A stretch of 47,095 nt of DNA. Source: Paramecium octaurelia. Taxonomy: Eukaryota; Ciliophora; Oligohymenophorea; Peniculida; Parameciidae. Positions 11,895 to 25,892 of this stretch are shown piece after piece (positions within the stretch are counted from its first letter, which is position 1; each line of letters opens with the position of its first letter). The notes beneath the pieces were generated by a model that worked only from the letters and a program-made list of their open reading frames with translations, had not been told where the DNA came from and did no database searches. The stretch spans positions 6,968 to 54,062 of the forward strand of contig CAJJDP010000174.1 in the NCBI GenBank assembly GCA_905182995.1, in the 5' to 3' direction. Both the position numbers and the translations under genes were made by a program.

Positions 11895-14268
11895 TACAAT
11901 AGCAATAGTTGGACAAAAATTTATCAAAATAAGCTTGAAATAATTAAAAGTGTATGTAATTTCACTATATTAATTCCACAATAAATAATTTATGTAATAA
12001 ATATTATAAAATAATGATTATATAATGAGAAGAAATGAAATGAAATAAATGTTATTAGCATAATTTCTAGGCAGATATAAGAAGAGGCATAACCGAAATC
12101 TCATTTTAAAATTGTTTTATGAAATTTTCAATAATTTAGATGTTTCACAATTAGCAAATGTATATAGATTTTTGTTAGAATAGCTTAATTTCAATTTCAC
12201 ATTGATCTCCTCAAAATTTTAGTAGCTACTCATCATTTTATCTTTCTTTCTGTAAGAAAATATAATCATTAAATAAACTTAATATAGCCTAAACTTGATT
12301 CCTGAGAATGCCTATATTTTTCAAATTATCATAAATTAATTAATTTCTTTTATTTGAAAAATCAGAGCTATGAGAAATTTTATCTAATATAATTCAAATT
12401 GTTTTCATACGTTAATTTATTAATTTAATTTAAAAAAAATCTAAATTAAAAAATTATTTATTAGATAGACGCTTCTTATTCATGATTAGAAGACAAATAT
12501 TTAATAATTATTATGAACATGGCAAATTTGGAATAAACTTGACAATATTATAATTTAATTAAACCTGCTAAAGTATTATTATCTATCTTTTAGTGATATA
12601 ATTTTAATAAAATCAATGTCTAAAAAATGAAAATAATATATCAATAATCTTAGTAATAAAAATTTAGCGTTTTACACTTGCCATTTTAAAATTTATTCAC
12701 AAATTAATAATAGAATTATCACCTCATTTTCCCAGCTCAAATATATTGCCTAAAGAAGAGCAAGTAAATTTAGAAAATTCACTTCCAATAGGAACTACAT
12801 TAATCACTGCATTATTCGTTGCGTGTGATTGATAACTTCTCACTGTTTCCAATATTCCTGGCTTCCTTAATTTTAGTAACACACACCAAAAATGAAATTA
12901 CAAATAAGACATAATCATATATTTTTCAAAACATTCAATTATAAGGGTTAAATATTTTGAATCAAACACATTTATAGTAATTGAGAAATAATATTAATAA
13001 AAGATAAACTACTTGATTCTCCATGGCAACTACTCAATTCTAAGTAGTTAGAATAGGAAAGTCTCTAATTCCAAACCATATTAATAAAGATGGTTTATTT
13101 TATTTATTTCAACATAGTTCACAATAGTATCAATCCTTCATAGTTTGCAATCAATATGTTGTAATATCTATGGATAACTGCTCAGATTATATTTTTAAAT
13201 AGTAAACATAATAATTCATGATATCACTTTGACAGATAGTACAAGTAATAACCTTAAGAATATCCAATCTCAAGTATTATCTTTTCATTCTTTATTCTAT
13301 TTAATAACATGAAAACGCCCTCCTAAGATAAATTAGTTTATTATATGTCAAAGAAACCTCTATTAAATACACAGTCTCTATGTACAAATTTTGACTTCTT
13401 TTCTATTAAGACAGTTTGCTTCTAAAATTCTAAAATGAAGATAGGAGTTCTAACTAGTCAGGTCCTTAGAAATTCTTATCTCAAAGTAATTCTAATAAGT
13501 TTAAACAAAAGAATTCAAGGTAAGCTTCTCTATAGAATTTCAGAAATACTCTCATAATTCAATTTAGCATTAACTTTAACAATCCATGAAGTATCAATAC
13601 TTAATAACTAAATTCTCTTCATTTGTTTATTCAGTATTCTCAATCCTGTAATCATCCTTAGAATGAGATTTTTTTTAAGAAAATCAAAGCAAATATAGAT
13701 TCAAAAAGATAGCTGCCTTTATTAGCTAGTTTCTTCTTATCTTTGTTTTGATAACACCTAAACTCATCACATATTTTTTTAATTTTATGAAGTATGTAAT
13801 TATCTATTTTAGAATAAAATGCAGTCAAAATTAAAAAAAATTGTAATAGTCTTTGATACAAAATCAAATGAGTAGTGTTAGAGTCATTTTTATTTAGGAA
13901 GGATAATAGTTTATAGATTAATAGCCAGATGTATAATAAAATATGGAACTCAATCCTATGTTTTATTTATTGCACTTTCTTTCAGTGCATAGTGGTTTAG
14001 AAAAAATAGTTGAAAATAAAATATTCAAGATTTTATTTTTAACCTTCATTATATTGAAATTGTACCTAAGTAATAGAAGACCAAGTAGTAATATAAGTTA
14101 TCTATATTATATATTATATATTAACTCTTAAATTAAATTGAATATATTTATGAGCTCTACATTTTTACTAAACATCTATTTTTAATATTTATTATTTTAT
14201 GTTTATTTTAAAATATAAATATTATATGATATAATTTTCATCTGAAATAGCTAAGTTACACTCTTCAA
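11895..14268. other. AT-rich intergenic region
   Basis: Nothing convincing is seen. Short frames near 13658-13867 (-) and 13943-14131 (+) are low-complexity AT-rich peptides with no pattern and are treated as chance. The right edge is the 3' flank of the second surface-protein gene. Confidence 0.45.
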
Positions 14269-17200
14269 TCATTTATTAGATTCCTTATCATAAACTAATT
14301 CAATTTCAGGAGCATAAAAAATAAATCTCTGTAAACGATTATTATAGAATTATTGCATTTTATTAATTTCAAATTAGAGTTTTAGTTTTTTATAATGTTC
14401 ATAGGCTTTTATTAAATGATTTATCATATCAATTATTAAACTTGAAGCTAACATCATAGAAAATAAACCAATATGTATCCATCCGCATAATAAGAGTAGT
14501 TCATTGCTTAGTTAGAAACCATATATTAGAAATGATCCTGTAATAATCAAAAGAAATATCTCCTTAAATATTAGTTTAATGAAATCATATTAACATCTCA
14601 GGGGAGTATACTTAATTAAGTAAATCAAATAAATCGCTGAAGACATAGAGAGTAATATTGACTATAATTCTGGGTAATTCATAAAGGCTACAATATTAAA
14701 AATATAAAATGTCACTCTATATATTTAAAATGTTTTATAATTTTTCGACCAAAATCCATTCATATTTTCATTGAAGAAATATTTCCATTTCCTTATATCT
14801 TTAATCTACCTGGCGCTTATTGACAAAAATTTGATGGTAGAAAAAAAAATAAATAATAGCACAATGATGGCATTAATACTATTAAATATGTCAAATGCTG
14901 AATCAAATGTGTAATGTGGAAACTATAGAAGAGCACTAAATAGTAATTAATGAAGAATCGAATAGTACATTTAAAAGATCCCTAAGGATAAATACTTCAT
15001 TTTCAAAAGAAGGCATTTTCTAATAATTTTCTTTTAAATAAACCTATAAAATCTTAAGTATTTACTATTTTACCAAAATCTTGTTTCAAAATACTTCAAC
15101 AAATATATTATTCTTGAACTAGTGATTATACAAAATACACAATATGAAAAAAGAGATAGCAAAATAGAAAAATAACAACTTTTGGAATTCATTAGGAAAT
15201 ATGTATTCAACTCACTTTATACATTTTTTTTTTTTAAAGGCAAAGTACCGCCATTTAGTTTTGATAGGAAGTAATCAACCTATAGAAAATCTAGAATTGG
15301 TGCTAGTGATATTTTAGTATAAGTATCCAGAAATTATTTCAAATGCTATGGGAAATAGTATTGCATATATCTAAGATATGATAAAGATTGCAATAAATCT
15401 AACAAATTCAAGAACATCATTGTGTTACCAGTCAATAAAACAAATCCTGAAATAGAGATCATTGAATAAATCATTGCATCATTCATAGATACGATTTTAG
15501 AAACTGTTTATTGGGTTGCTTCAGATATCACAAAAGGATTTCCTAAACTGATTTCTTTTCTATTATCCACCAAATATTAATTTAATTCATTGATAATATT
15601 TGATTTCTCTATTTCAACTCTAAGAACTGGATTGTCTACAGGATCTCTAAAAAATATAGATATTTAATATTTAGATTGATTAAATTCTGTTGAACATTCC
15701 ACCAGTGGTATTATATTAATATCATACCTTGTAGTTGGTAAAACTGTAAAAATAGTTATATTCTTAAAAGGAAGTTGAGTACTCAATTTCACCTTTTGTG
15801 TGAAACTTAGTTCTATAATTTATGATTAACTTTTTTTATTAGAGAGTGATTCTAATTTAAACTATGGAGTTTCTAAATAAGTGCAAAGGCTTAATGAGTT
15901 TTCCGCATTCGTACAAATAAATGAAGTTTCAATGTTGCAATATGCAGAACATCCATCTCCTCCCTCAATATTGCCATCATCACAATCTTCATAAAGGCTA
16001 TTAAGTAGACCATTTCCACATTAATTATCATTAACCTCTACAATTTCTTCAAATAATTCCGTATCTTCATGTATTTATTCACATTTCATAGTGCGATCAT
16101 TTAGTTTAGCAAGTGAAGGGTCGCATTCTGCACAAATATTATTGTTCTAACATTAAATACATCCGAATGAACATTATAATTAACATTGGTAACAACCATC
16201 AAATTGTATATCATTTCCATCATCACATTATTCAAACCCAACGATCACAATTGAATCTCCACAGATAGATGTACATATTCCATTGACCAATTCAAATGGA
16301 TGTCTGCAAAATTAACATTGATTATATGTATGACATGATACACAATTATCTTAGCATAGTTATACACATTCATTACAATAATTATCATCATCATTATCGC
16401 ATTATTCTATTGATAATATTGCTAACAGATTGTCATTACAAACTTATAAACACTGATTACTTATCAACTACCATCCATCTTAACATTATAAGCATAATTA
16501 ATTAACACATAATCTACATTCTATTTGGCAACTATTGTTGCACTTATAACAGCCATCAAATTTTTCAATATTGCCATCATCGCATACTTCATGATCCAGA
16601 GTCAATGCATCTCCACAAACAGGATAGCAATATTAAGATTTTAGATCGTAACCAAAAATACATTAAATGCATCTTCCAAATTCACATATTTTGCAATTTT
16701 TGTCACACTAGAATTTGCAGTTGAAGCAACCATCAAAAGGAATTAAGTTCCCGTCGTCACATTCTTCAGTTCCAAAAATTAAATTATCTCCACAAATTGG
16801 TTTACACTGATTACTTAAAACTAAAAAATCCCATCCCTCTAAACAATTTAAAAATTTGCCATCAATAAAATATGAGCATCCAAGAATTAATGATTATTCA
16901 TCGAAAATTTGTTGAAATGGATGAATCATCTCGGAGATACTCATCCAGTAATCCCCAATTATTTGCAGTTTAAGTTCTTCTCCAACATTGAAGAAGACTG
17001 ATGCAATATTACCCTTGAATCCTGAGAATAATTTGTCGTTGCCTACATAAATGAAGTACTTAGGTACTTGGAAGTGTTTGATATTTGTATATTCTAATTA
17101 GTCTGCCTAGTTCTTCCAATTAATTAAAGCAAAAGCTTTCTACTCAGGTCTTGAATAAAAAAATTAAACATAGAACCATTCAGTGTATCGATTATAGTGT

Positions 17201-18997
17201 GGAATGTTTTAAGTTACATTTGCATTTCCAGAACCTTCTAAATTAGTATATGTATAAGTTGCCAAATGAATGACACCTCCATCTCCTTGTCCAACCCAAG
17301 CAGCCAATGTTCTATCTCCAAACACTCCATCATGTGATGGCTATTAGATTTGAACTCTGAAAATGATATGCCAGTATTATTGTTATTCTGGTACATCCCA
17401 TTTGAACCATCCACTTAATCCATATTTTTGTGGGAATTAAGGATTATTTGATGTTCCAACAATAGAAAAAACTTCTTTTGTATCAGGATCCCTATATTAT
17501 AAATATGAGACCAATTCATAATTGATTAAATTAGGTATTAAATCATTTGGTTATGTTTAGTATTACAACTTACTAATATCATCAGAATCAAGGAAAACAT
17601 CTGATTCAGCACTGAAATAGATTTAATATAATAAACCATTAAATCCAGCATATCTATTATTATCTTTACCTCCAATAGTAAATCTGACCCAATTTGTTGA
17701 GGGATTCTAAACTGAGAAAGTAACTGTATTAAAATTCTCACTCCCAAATTTGATAAACGCAACAGCTTTTTTTAACTAAGCACTGTAAGAATAGTAAATA
17801 TAAGTCCAAATGCCATCAAAATCTTTAGGATAATTAACTGTTTTCCATTTATTAGCATCCTGGGGTTCTGTATCGCAAGTAGTGAAAAGATAATATCCTC
17901 TACCTACCCAAACAGCTAACGTTCTACTTCCCATAATCATATCCTGATTTGACTAATCTGAACTCAATCTGGAAACAAAATACCAATCTTCATTCTTTCC
18001 ATTAGGCAAGAATGTAGGATATGCCAATAAAAATTTAGCCCAATATCCATAACCATATTATATGAAGTTTTATGAATTTTCCTTTTCTTCCATATAAACA
18101 GGAACAGGATTATTAAATTCTGCTTGCTTCATTTAGTTTGAAGAGTCTGAATTATCTCCTGTTAGAATTCTATAGGCTTGTTTTATTTGGATTTATTATG
18201 AGGGATAGCTAGGTTCTTAAGTTTCTTTCTACCCCCAACACTATCCATCAGGTTTCCCAGTGATTTTTACTTTTTCGTCATCACCTATTGGTTTAATTTT
18301 AACAATAGTTCGTAGACCGCCCGAACATTCTTTTGTAATTTCTCTAATTTCTTCAGCTTTATCTTTGATAATTTTGATTATAGTCTAACTTATTTGAAGA
18401 ATATTACTTATGGTCCTTTCTGACATTAATTTTTCACTTATTCCCACTCTTTCATTAGTCTATTAATTGATTCTTCTGTTTTATTGCACCCTAATATCAA
18501 GTCATTCTCATTATCAAATTTATCTAATAAACTTGATAATCCTTATAATTCCAGAGCACTCTCTCTTCTCCAATTTTAAAAAGGTGTAATTTTTAAAGAT
18601 TCTCCACTTATTTGACTAATGGTGTCTGTGAATAAATTTCTGAATGGCAAGAATACTTGAATTATAAATTAAATTGAATACCAGACAATCCATCATTATA
18701 ACCCTTTCCACAATAAAATTATAATGACATTTTTAACTACTAAAGATTACTAGAATCTGTGATGATCTAGTCCCAGTTCTCTAAAATTTCTGACCATACT
18801 TCAATAGATTTGCTTACTTCCTTCAACTTTGAACTACATCCTAATTAGTTAGTCTCTAAATTATGCAAATCATTTAAACTATGCAATACTAGATTACTAC
18901 CCAAAGAAAAAAATTGATGAGCTAAATTTTACCATAAATTTGTACCTTCTAATATACAAGTGAGTAATAAAACTATAAGATGGACTTCATTATTCAT
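14269..18997 (-). CDS. Surface protein with two laminin-G/lectin-like domains, CDDGN repeats and C-terminal multi-membrane module
   Basis: The gene is intact: 1,559 residues, two introns, stop TGA at 14269-14271. The start at 18997 gives a signal peptide (MNNEVHLIVLLLTCILEG). Residues about 20-280 look helical. Two related beta-sandwich-like domains follow (about 310-470 and 490-685), each with a 'DRTLAAWVG' or 'SRTLAVWVG' motif, resembling laminin-G/concanavalin-like folds. Five CDDGN-type cysteine repeats (about 715-1000; the third is degenerate) come next, then a juxtamembrane domain and several hydrophobic helices (about 1140-1550). A secreted or membrane-anchored glycan-binding surface receptor is the likely role; this is inference. 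From the repeats onward it is collinear with the C-terminus of the gene at 1318-8561, sharing for example the 'SKIV' and 'LWNLLDMLQ'/'FLNLLDLLQ' stretches. I could not assign the helical N-terminal part. Confidence 0.9.
15960..16810 (-). repeat. Five CDDGN-type cysteine-rich repeats
   Basis: In order of translation: ECDDGNLIPFDGC, VCDDGNIEKFDGC, a degenerate QCDNDDDNYCNEC, QCDDGNDIQFDGC and DCDDGNIEGGDGC. Each is preceded by a C-G-D/N-x-hydrophobic motif. The spacing is about 55-60 residues, except for the last unit, which is further away. Confidence 0.85.
18385..18407 (-). other. 23-nt intron
   Basis: On the minus strand it is GTAATATTC...GTTAG. Splicing joins 'KGPQ' to 'TIIKIIKDKAEEI' and opens the frame that then runs uninterrupted for more than 1,300 codons. 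The TAG end and size are typical of Paramecium. Confidence 0.85.
18656..18681 (-). other. 26-nt intron
   Basis: On the minus strand it reads GTATTCAATT...ATTCAAG. Its removal joins 'DGLS' to 'VFLPFRNLF' and keeps the frame; retention leads to TGA. Confidence 0.8.
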
Positions 18998-20594
18998 AAA
19001 TAATAATCAAAATTGTTATTCTATTATTGCATCACTAAAATAGAAAAAAAATTAAATATTCCATCATTGTTTGGGGATTATAATGAAATTTAATATATAA
19101 ATTATTACTAAGTATTTTTTGTTTTATAAATTTAGAATTCAATTTTCAAACTAACTTAAAAACATAAGTAATTTTCCTACACTTTTCATAATAAATTACT
19201 ATCAATGGTCAAATAATAAATTCAGAGATCTACGAATATTGATTTTATTTTCGATCAAAAATGAATATGATATCTAAAGATCACTTAATCATTTGTATCT
19301 TAATTAATTTCAGAATAACAGTGCTCAAATATACACAGCACCTAGAATATTTTATATTGAATGCTTATACATGTTAAATTTAGATGAACTTTACCGTTGA
19401 ATGCTAAATATTCAAATCTTTTCAAGATAAACTAAATTCAACTTACTAGCTAATTCAGCAAATTAAATATTAAACGATAGAAAATCAAAGATAATTAATT
19501 TTGATTTTGATTTCTAAACATATTTATTGTTCTCTAACTTGTACTAATTATAATTGATTGGTGGGTTATATAAATAATAATTCAATACAAGTATGCAATC
19601 GACTTCTTTAGGTGGAGATTTGTTAATATATAAGTATTTTGAGAATGAAGAACATTAAACTCAAAGTATGGTCTTTAGTCCAGGAATAAGATGGTATGTG
19701 AATTTTCATTTGATATATTTATATTTTATAACTTCATCAATAATTATAATATCATAATTTGTATTAATAAAGGATGTGAACTTTAAAACAAGTAAGTTTA
19801 ATCATTATTTTTTATGAAATAAGGTTTACCATGATCAAATTAAATGCTCAAATCAATATTTTAGATATTAGATATTATTTTGCTTTAAGATTTCTCAAAA
19901 TTCGATTTCAACAACGGAGCAAGGATATTTAAAGAAAATTTAGAATGCAAACAGTATTTTTCCTTTCTTAATTATGCATATTCACATAGATGAAAAACCC
20001 CTCAATTGAGAGAATTTACTTTTGATGACTATATGTTAGTTAATTTATTAATACCTTATGCAGCAAATACTTTTTTATGTCTTTTTGAGTGGAAATAGAA
20101 ATTCGATTTACACATTTTAGATATAAATTGTATTGAAAAGCTTCTATTAAAAGGACAAAAACAAAGAGTGAGCCAAATGTTAATTCGTAACTTCTGATTT
20201 TTCTCAAAATTTCAAATAGCTATTTCGAAATAGTAGTACTTTATGTATATTTACAAAACCAACTTATGCGTCTGGTTTATGTAAATCTCATCGTTGATTA
20301 CAGTTAAGGCAATCATTCTCTAATAAAACCAGAAATATATATAAAAATTTAATATAGATCCTATTTTTTTTACCTAATATTTTCATGAGTCTTGTTTTCT
20401 ACAAGGCTTTAAGATCTTTGAAAGGTTTAATAATTTTTATTTCTCTTACTTTGCTTAAATTTAATAAGGTTTAATTTTCACAAAACTTAGTAATCTCCAT
20501 GAAACGAAATTAATTAATTTTTACCTGAATCATCTCATTTACTGTGAAATAAATAATTAAGATTAATCACGAGGTAAGAAATTCTTAATTTGAG
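18998..20594. other. Intergenic region with one short coding-like start
   Basis: This is the upstream flank of the second surface-protein gene. On the plus strand an ATG at 19593 opens a frame of about 35 residues with balanced composition (MQSTSLGGDLLIYKYFENE...), then degenerates into AT-rich peptide and reaches TGA. I could not find introns that extend it. It may be a dead 5' exon or chance. Confidence 0.3.
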
Positions 20595-21021
20595 TTTCAC
20601 TTAAAAGATTTTGTATTTGATCTTCAAGGAGAAAATCAGGATATGTTTCAACAAGAGTTATAACATTCTCTATATAATAAAGGAAAAATAAAGGCTTATG
20701 AACTAATTTAGGAAGTCAACAAGATAATTGTAAGGAATTAAACAGAAGATTTGAACAAGTAGATCAAAAACATAGTTCACCTTTTTGGGGTCTAGATTTT
20801 CATAAAACTCATTAAGAATTTTCAAATTCCCTCTTCTGAAGATGGAAAAATGCAATTATGAAGGCTAGGAATTTAACCCTGTATAAGGATACTCAAATAG
20901 GTTTACACCTCAAAAAAGTTAAATTAATAATGATTTGACTGGAGGAAATACTATTTGTGTAGATATCATGAGGTCAATGATTTATTAAATAACCTAATTT
21001 CTTATAAAATAGTTTTAATGA
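20595..21021 (+). pseudogene. Frame-broken coding remnant, unknown family
   Basis: Consecutive plus-strand segments in different frames look coding, with more G+C and balanced residues than their surroundings. One reads FHLKDFVFDLQGENQDMFQQ, another QKHSSPFWGLDFHKTHQEF, a third YEGQEFNPVQGYSNRFTPQK. No set of small introns that I tried joins them. A decayed gene or an indel-rich assembly would give this picture. I recognise no domain. Confidence 0.35.
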
Positions 21022-24000
21022 ATTTGACAGTGGGGATACATAACACTTTATTGTTGGACAAAAGCTAAGAATAATCAGGATTCACAAACTTAGTTTTGTA
21101 ATTAGCAATCTTTTGATATTTACTGTGGAAATTTTAGCAATCTCTTATAGATACCTGCTAATGTTCTCCTTATTTTTGCCTTAAAATAGCCTAAGGAGAT
21201 TTTTAAATACTATAAGATAATACTTAGTCATTTTTAATATTAAAGAAGTTCATACTAACAAAACTTGGTATTCTTGTGTTTATCTTATTTTCTCTTTACA
21301 ATTAATATCAAATATAATTTTCTGAGTATTATTTAGGACTTAAATTGCTTAACTCCACAAAGTATAACGTGTATCCAAAGTTTATGTAAGGCGCTCTCAA
21401 AATACATCAAGAAACAGAAATCTGCTAGCTTCTCCGGTTTAATTTCATTATGTATTCTATTGTAAAAACTCTGACCGATCAAGTATTGGTGGAAATTTCA
21501 AACAAGCATTATTTTACAACAAACAGACTTTGACCAAAAAGCTCTTATTTACTCCCAATCATCTCCAGCATTCCTAAATCTTCACTTATACCAGAAAAAG
21601 ATCAAAAAAAAAGTAAGTGAGAACCTAGCTGGAAGGTTTGACCCCCTGCTCTGAACCTAGATACTTAAATCTTAGTAAGGTTAGATTCTATATATAAATG
21701 CAGGCTTCCCTACTTTCATTCCACTGAAAAGGTACTAAGGCTAGCCTCTTATTAAAGAGGAATTAAAAAAATAATAATATAAAAAATTTTAGTTGCTATA
21801 CTATACTTCTTAATAAAATCCAAATTGATAAGTAACTCCAATAAATAAATATTGCTTATTCTATAAATTAAAAATAAATTTAAATTATGGATTATCGTTT
21901 CTTTTAACTCTCTTGGAAATTTTTCATCTAAAAGCTTATCTTTGATTCCTTAGTTGCAATGCTACATAAAAATTAATTTGGTTCAAGGATTTAATTCTTT
22001 TAGCTCTAGACAGGGATTCTCACATGATTCTGACAGAATTCTCTTTAAGCAAAATACAAAATACCAACTCAATTATGAATAACTTTTCAGGATTACAATT
22101 CAGCAAAATGATATGAGTGACTAAAGTATAAATAAGTTTTAGAGATTTATTTGATAAGACAGGACTAAGTTTCGTATTTGACTGCCCTACTCATAAATTC
22201 TTGTCCATCAATAATTCTTTTGGTCCTGGCTCTCCATTCTAGGGCATACTGCCTTATTATGTACTTCCTGGCTCTCAACCACCTACAGCCATACACCTAA
22301 TTAGATACCTGTTGTATTTTATTACACTTATTAACCATATATTTGAGTAGATCCTTACCAAAATTTATTGTTTAAATATGGTTCAAACTACTTAAAAAAT
22401 GTTCTAAGTATATTAATTTAAAAAACAATGAGCATCATAAATAATATTTAGGCATGAAATTTATACCATTAAACAATATTCTGAAATCAGAGAATCACTT
22501 TTATTCTAATTTACATATTAAATTAGATAAGGTATTGATGATAAATCATTTCAATGTAATTTGTAGTTCTTAATCTTAAAATATTTGATGAATAGTTAAT
22601 AAGGTAGAAATAATAAAGTGAAAATTAACTTATTTAAAATATAAATTCTCTAATTCTAATTATCTTCATAAATTGTCTATCCATCTCTTAGACATTGTTT
22701 ATTTAAATATATCTATTGTCAATTAAAATCAATTTATATCTTCCTTTAAAAATCATAAATGAATTGAAAATAATTTCTAATCCATATCCATAGATAAAAA
22801 TATATAGATATGACTCAATATACTTATAAAATGTGAAGCCCTCCTCATTTTCATTTTTAAGCTAATTATCATTAAAAAGGATAGTTAATATGAAGACAGC
22901 TTAAAATTGATATTTTTATTCACTTTATTTTCAGATGCATATGCCAGTGGAATGATGTTATTATTTATCCATAACTGGGATTGCGACAAAATAGCAACAT
23001 TTTGTTGGTCAAATGATATCAATTTTATTATTAACTCAAAATTGGCAGATTATATTTCTTATACCAGAAACATTAAGCCAAAACAATTATAGAATTAATA
23101 ATGGTTAACTCTAAGAAATATTTGTAATAGAATATTTTTTTAGAAAGTTAATTCATGTTTTTATTTGTCAATTTATTAAATATGTCTATTATCAACCTAC
23201 CAGAAGGAGGAGTATATAGAGGAATAATTGTGGCCAAATACTTCCATGACCTGACGAATGTGTATGTTAATTTTCACAACTAAAAACTTGGCATTGCTAA
23301 TGTGGAAGTGCTTAGTATCTCAGTCAATATTGTGATATCTATTGGGAAAATCAAGAATTATCCAGGAATTTTAATAAGAATTTATTTTTTAATGCCCTAA
23401 AGCAAAACAATCTAAGAAAAAGTATTAATTTAAGAGCCCCGCCTAAGTGTTAATTACATTATCGCTGCTCATTTAATTTTTAGAATATAAAATTGATCAT
23501 AAGGTTTTGAAATTAATGTTCTAGAATGATAATAGAAAATATTATGCAAAGATGGCATAGTCATGATAAACATATAAATTAAAGTAGAAATATTTTGTTC
23601 ATAAAATTTAATTTTCTTGAAATAACACAATTATATTCTCGCTATGAAAATGTAATCGAACAGATTTTTCACATCAAATACATTAGCTCTCTATGGATCC
23701 CAACTATGAAGCTCAGCTATCTTTCTGTGATATTTTGATTTATATCTCTACTCATGGCAGTGACATAAATGAATATTAATATTCAATAAATACAAACTTT
23801 TTCATCTTCCTACTTAAGCAGAAACTCGACATATTTTATTTTAACATGAAATTTTTCTTAATTCTAACAATATCTATCTTGGGCTAACTTACATTGATTT
23901 AAATCTTATTTGTATATTCACAACTATCAATGCCTTCTACATTCTAACAAAGAACTTATGAGAAATAAATGAGCATTAGTTATAATATTAGTTGATACAG

Positions 24001-25892
24001 AGAAATTATATAATGAGCGCTAATTTAACATTTTTCCAATCTATACATATATATCGCCTATGCCGTGCAATAATTTAGGAATCAAATATTTTGATATTTA
24101 ATTATTATAAACTAATCTTTCTAAAATAAATTTGTTAATCTCTGTTAATAGGATACTAATTGATAATTAAATCTACTTATTAACAATTTTTGATGGAAAA
24201 AAAGTAAATTATAATTTTTGAACGTTTCAAAATATTTCACTTTTAGTATGGAGTACCAATTTTCCAAGTTTTGTTTTATAAATATAAGAACAACATAAAA
24301 TCTAATAAAGATTAAATTATTCATAACAAAAACCTTTTGATTACTAGTTATTTTTGTAATGAGGAATTGCTCTTTATGTTATTTATATGTTATATCAAAA
24401 AAAAGAGAATTGTGTATTATGACTATCAGTTTAAGAGACAATTATTCCTAAAAGAGTTTGTAAAATATTAATTATATTTTATATTCCAATTCACATAAAA
24501 GGAGAATCGTAATTATGAAGCAAGAAAATAATTTAATGATCAATGCATTTCTAATTAATAACAGCTTGATAAAGATCTTAAATTATTAGCATTACATTTC
24601 AAAAACTTAGTGGATTTTTGTAACCCAGAAGTAGTTTTCATAGAAGAGTACAAACATTTATACAAAGGAATATCTAGAAATTGCCATCCAAAAAGGACCT
24701 GAATGCTTTTAAAAGGCATAATGGTTTGATGGTATCCTCTAGCTTTCCTTAAATTTGTCATTTATTTCTTTTATAATCCTATTTATATTAAGAAATTATT
24801 GTTTAAATATAGAATCAAAGAGAGAAGTTAACTTTTTGAAGGCTAAAATTTATTCAATTGATGCAAGGCATCATAATTGCTTGATATTTATGGCCATATA
24901 ACTAAAAAATAATATAAAATGAATTTGATTAGGAAATGACTATGATCCTTAGTCCTATATTTTAATTTAACTCTTCTAACTATTGCCAATAAGTTTCTCT
25001 ATGAAACCTTAATCTTTATGTTTCTTTTAAGCTCTTTTTTATTAATTATCCTAAAATTCATATATACTTCCATTGTCTCTCAAAAAAGGCAAGTTAACTA
25101 TTTTTTTCTGAATAATTGGAGTTGTTATTTATATTAAAAATTTCACTTTATTGAGTTAAGATATTGTTTATACATATCTTAAAAATCCTATTTTATTTAT
25201 AATTTTTCCTTTGCTTTTCTAAACCTACTCATCTTTACCATCTTATTCAAAAAACACTCTTGGATATGATTTCTTAAATAACTCGTATAGTATTATATTT
25301 ATAAAATTTAAATCAAATCATCTTATTTTACATAAAGCTTTTCAGATAATCAAACTTGAATTGAATATTGTGACAGAAGTTTCATCCAAACACCATAAAC
25401 CTCAAAATATTAATATTGAGATATAAGAGAGTAGTAACAATAGCGTTAACTAAAGAAAATCAAACAGAGATAACATGATTAAAATAATATATTTTAAAGG
25501 ACCATTCTAAATTATTAATATTAAATTTACAGTTTTTTTGAGGTTTCACTAACTTGACCTGTTTTGATATACAATTAAAGTATTCCTTATTCTTTTAGAA
25601 AAGATCGCTTAAGTAAAAATATCCAATTCATAGAATTAAATAGCGATTGTGAACAAAATATTCATAATAATTGGCCCATAAAATCATTTTTTTAAGCTTT
25701 GAGTTATTTTAAATGAAAATTTAAAATAAATTCTCAGAAATTAACATAATGTTCCCCCTTAAATCTTGCTTATATATTTATATAAAATAAAAAGAAATGA
25801 ATTAGAACTACTTATATTAACCTAAGCTTTGTTAAAATAATCCGTAGCATTCAAATTAGTCTAAATAAGAATACCACTAAAACAATACTAAA
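21022..25892. other. Long AT-rich region without a clear gene
   Basis: Two short frames are worth naming. Around 22907-23091 (+) a peptide contains WDCDKIATFCWSNDINFII, faintly like one WD40 blade. Around 24534-24761 (-) there is a 68-75-codon frame. Neither extends into a gene. The last few hundred bases should hold the promoter of the vWA gene. Nothing else was seen. Confidence 0.4.

Noticed and set aside
11467..11943. Several 130-158-codon frames across the gap
   Set aside because: They consist of N; nothing is encoded.
14799..14824. Possible third intron in the second surface-protein gene
   Set aside because: Careful counting of the A/T runs shows the frame is continuous from about 15240 to the stop at 14269, so no intron is needed.
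15224..15235. Twelve-base homopolymer in the second surface-protein gene as a frameshift site
   Set aside because: With exactly twelve bases the frame stays open on both sides, so there is no break.
17538..17762. Minus-strand frame of 74 codons
   Set aside because: An off-frame shadow inside the first laminin-G-like domain of the 14269-18997 gene.
22907..23092. WD40-like peptide as a gene
   Set aside because: Only one faint blade-like segment, with no further repeats in any frame around it.
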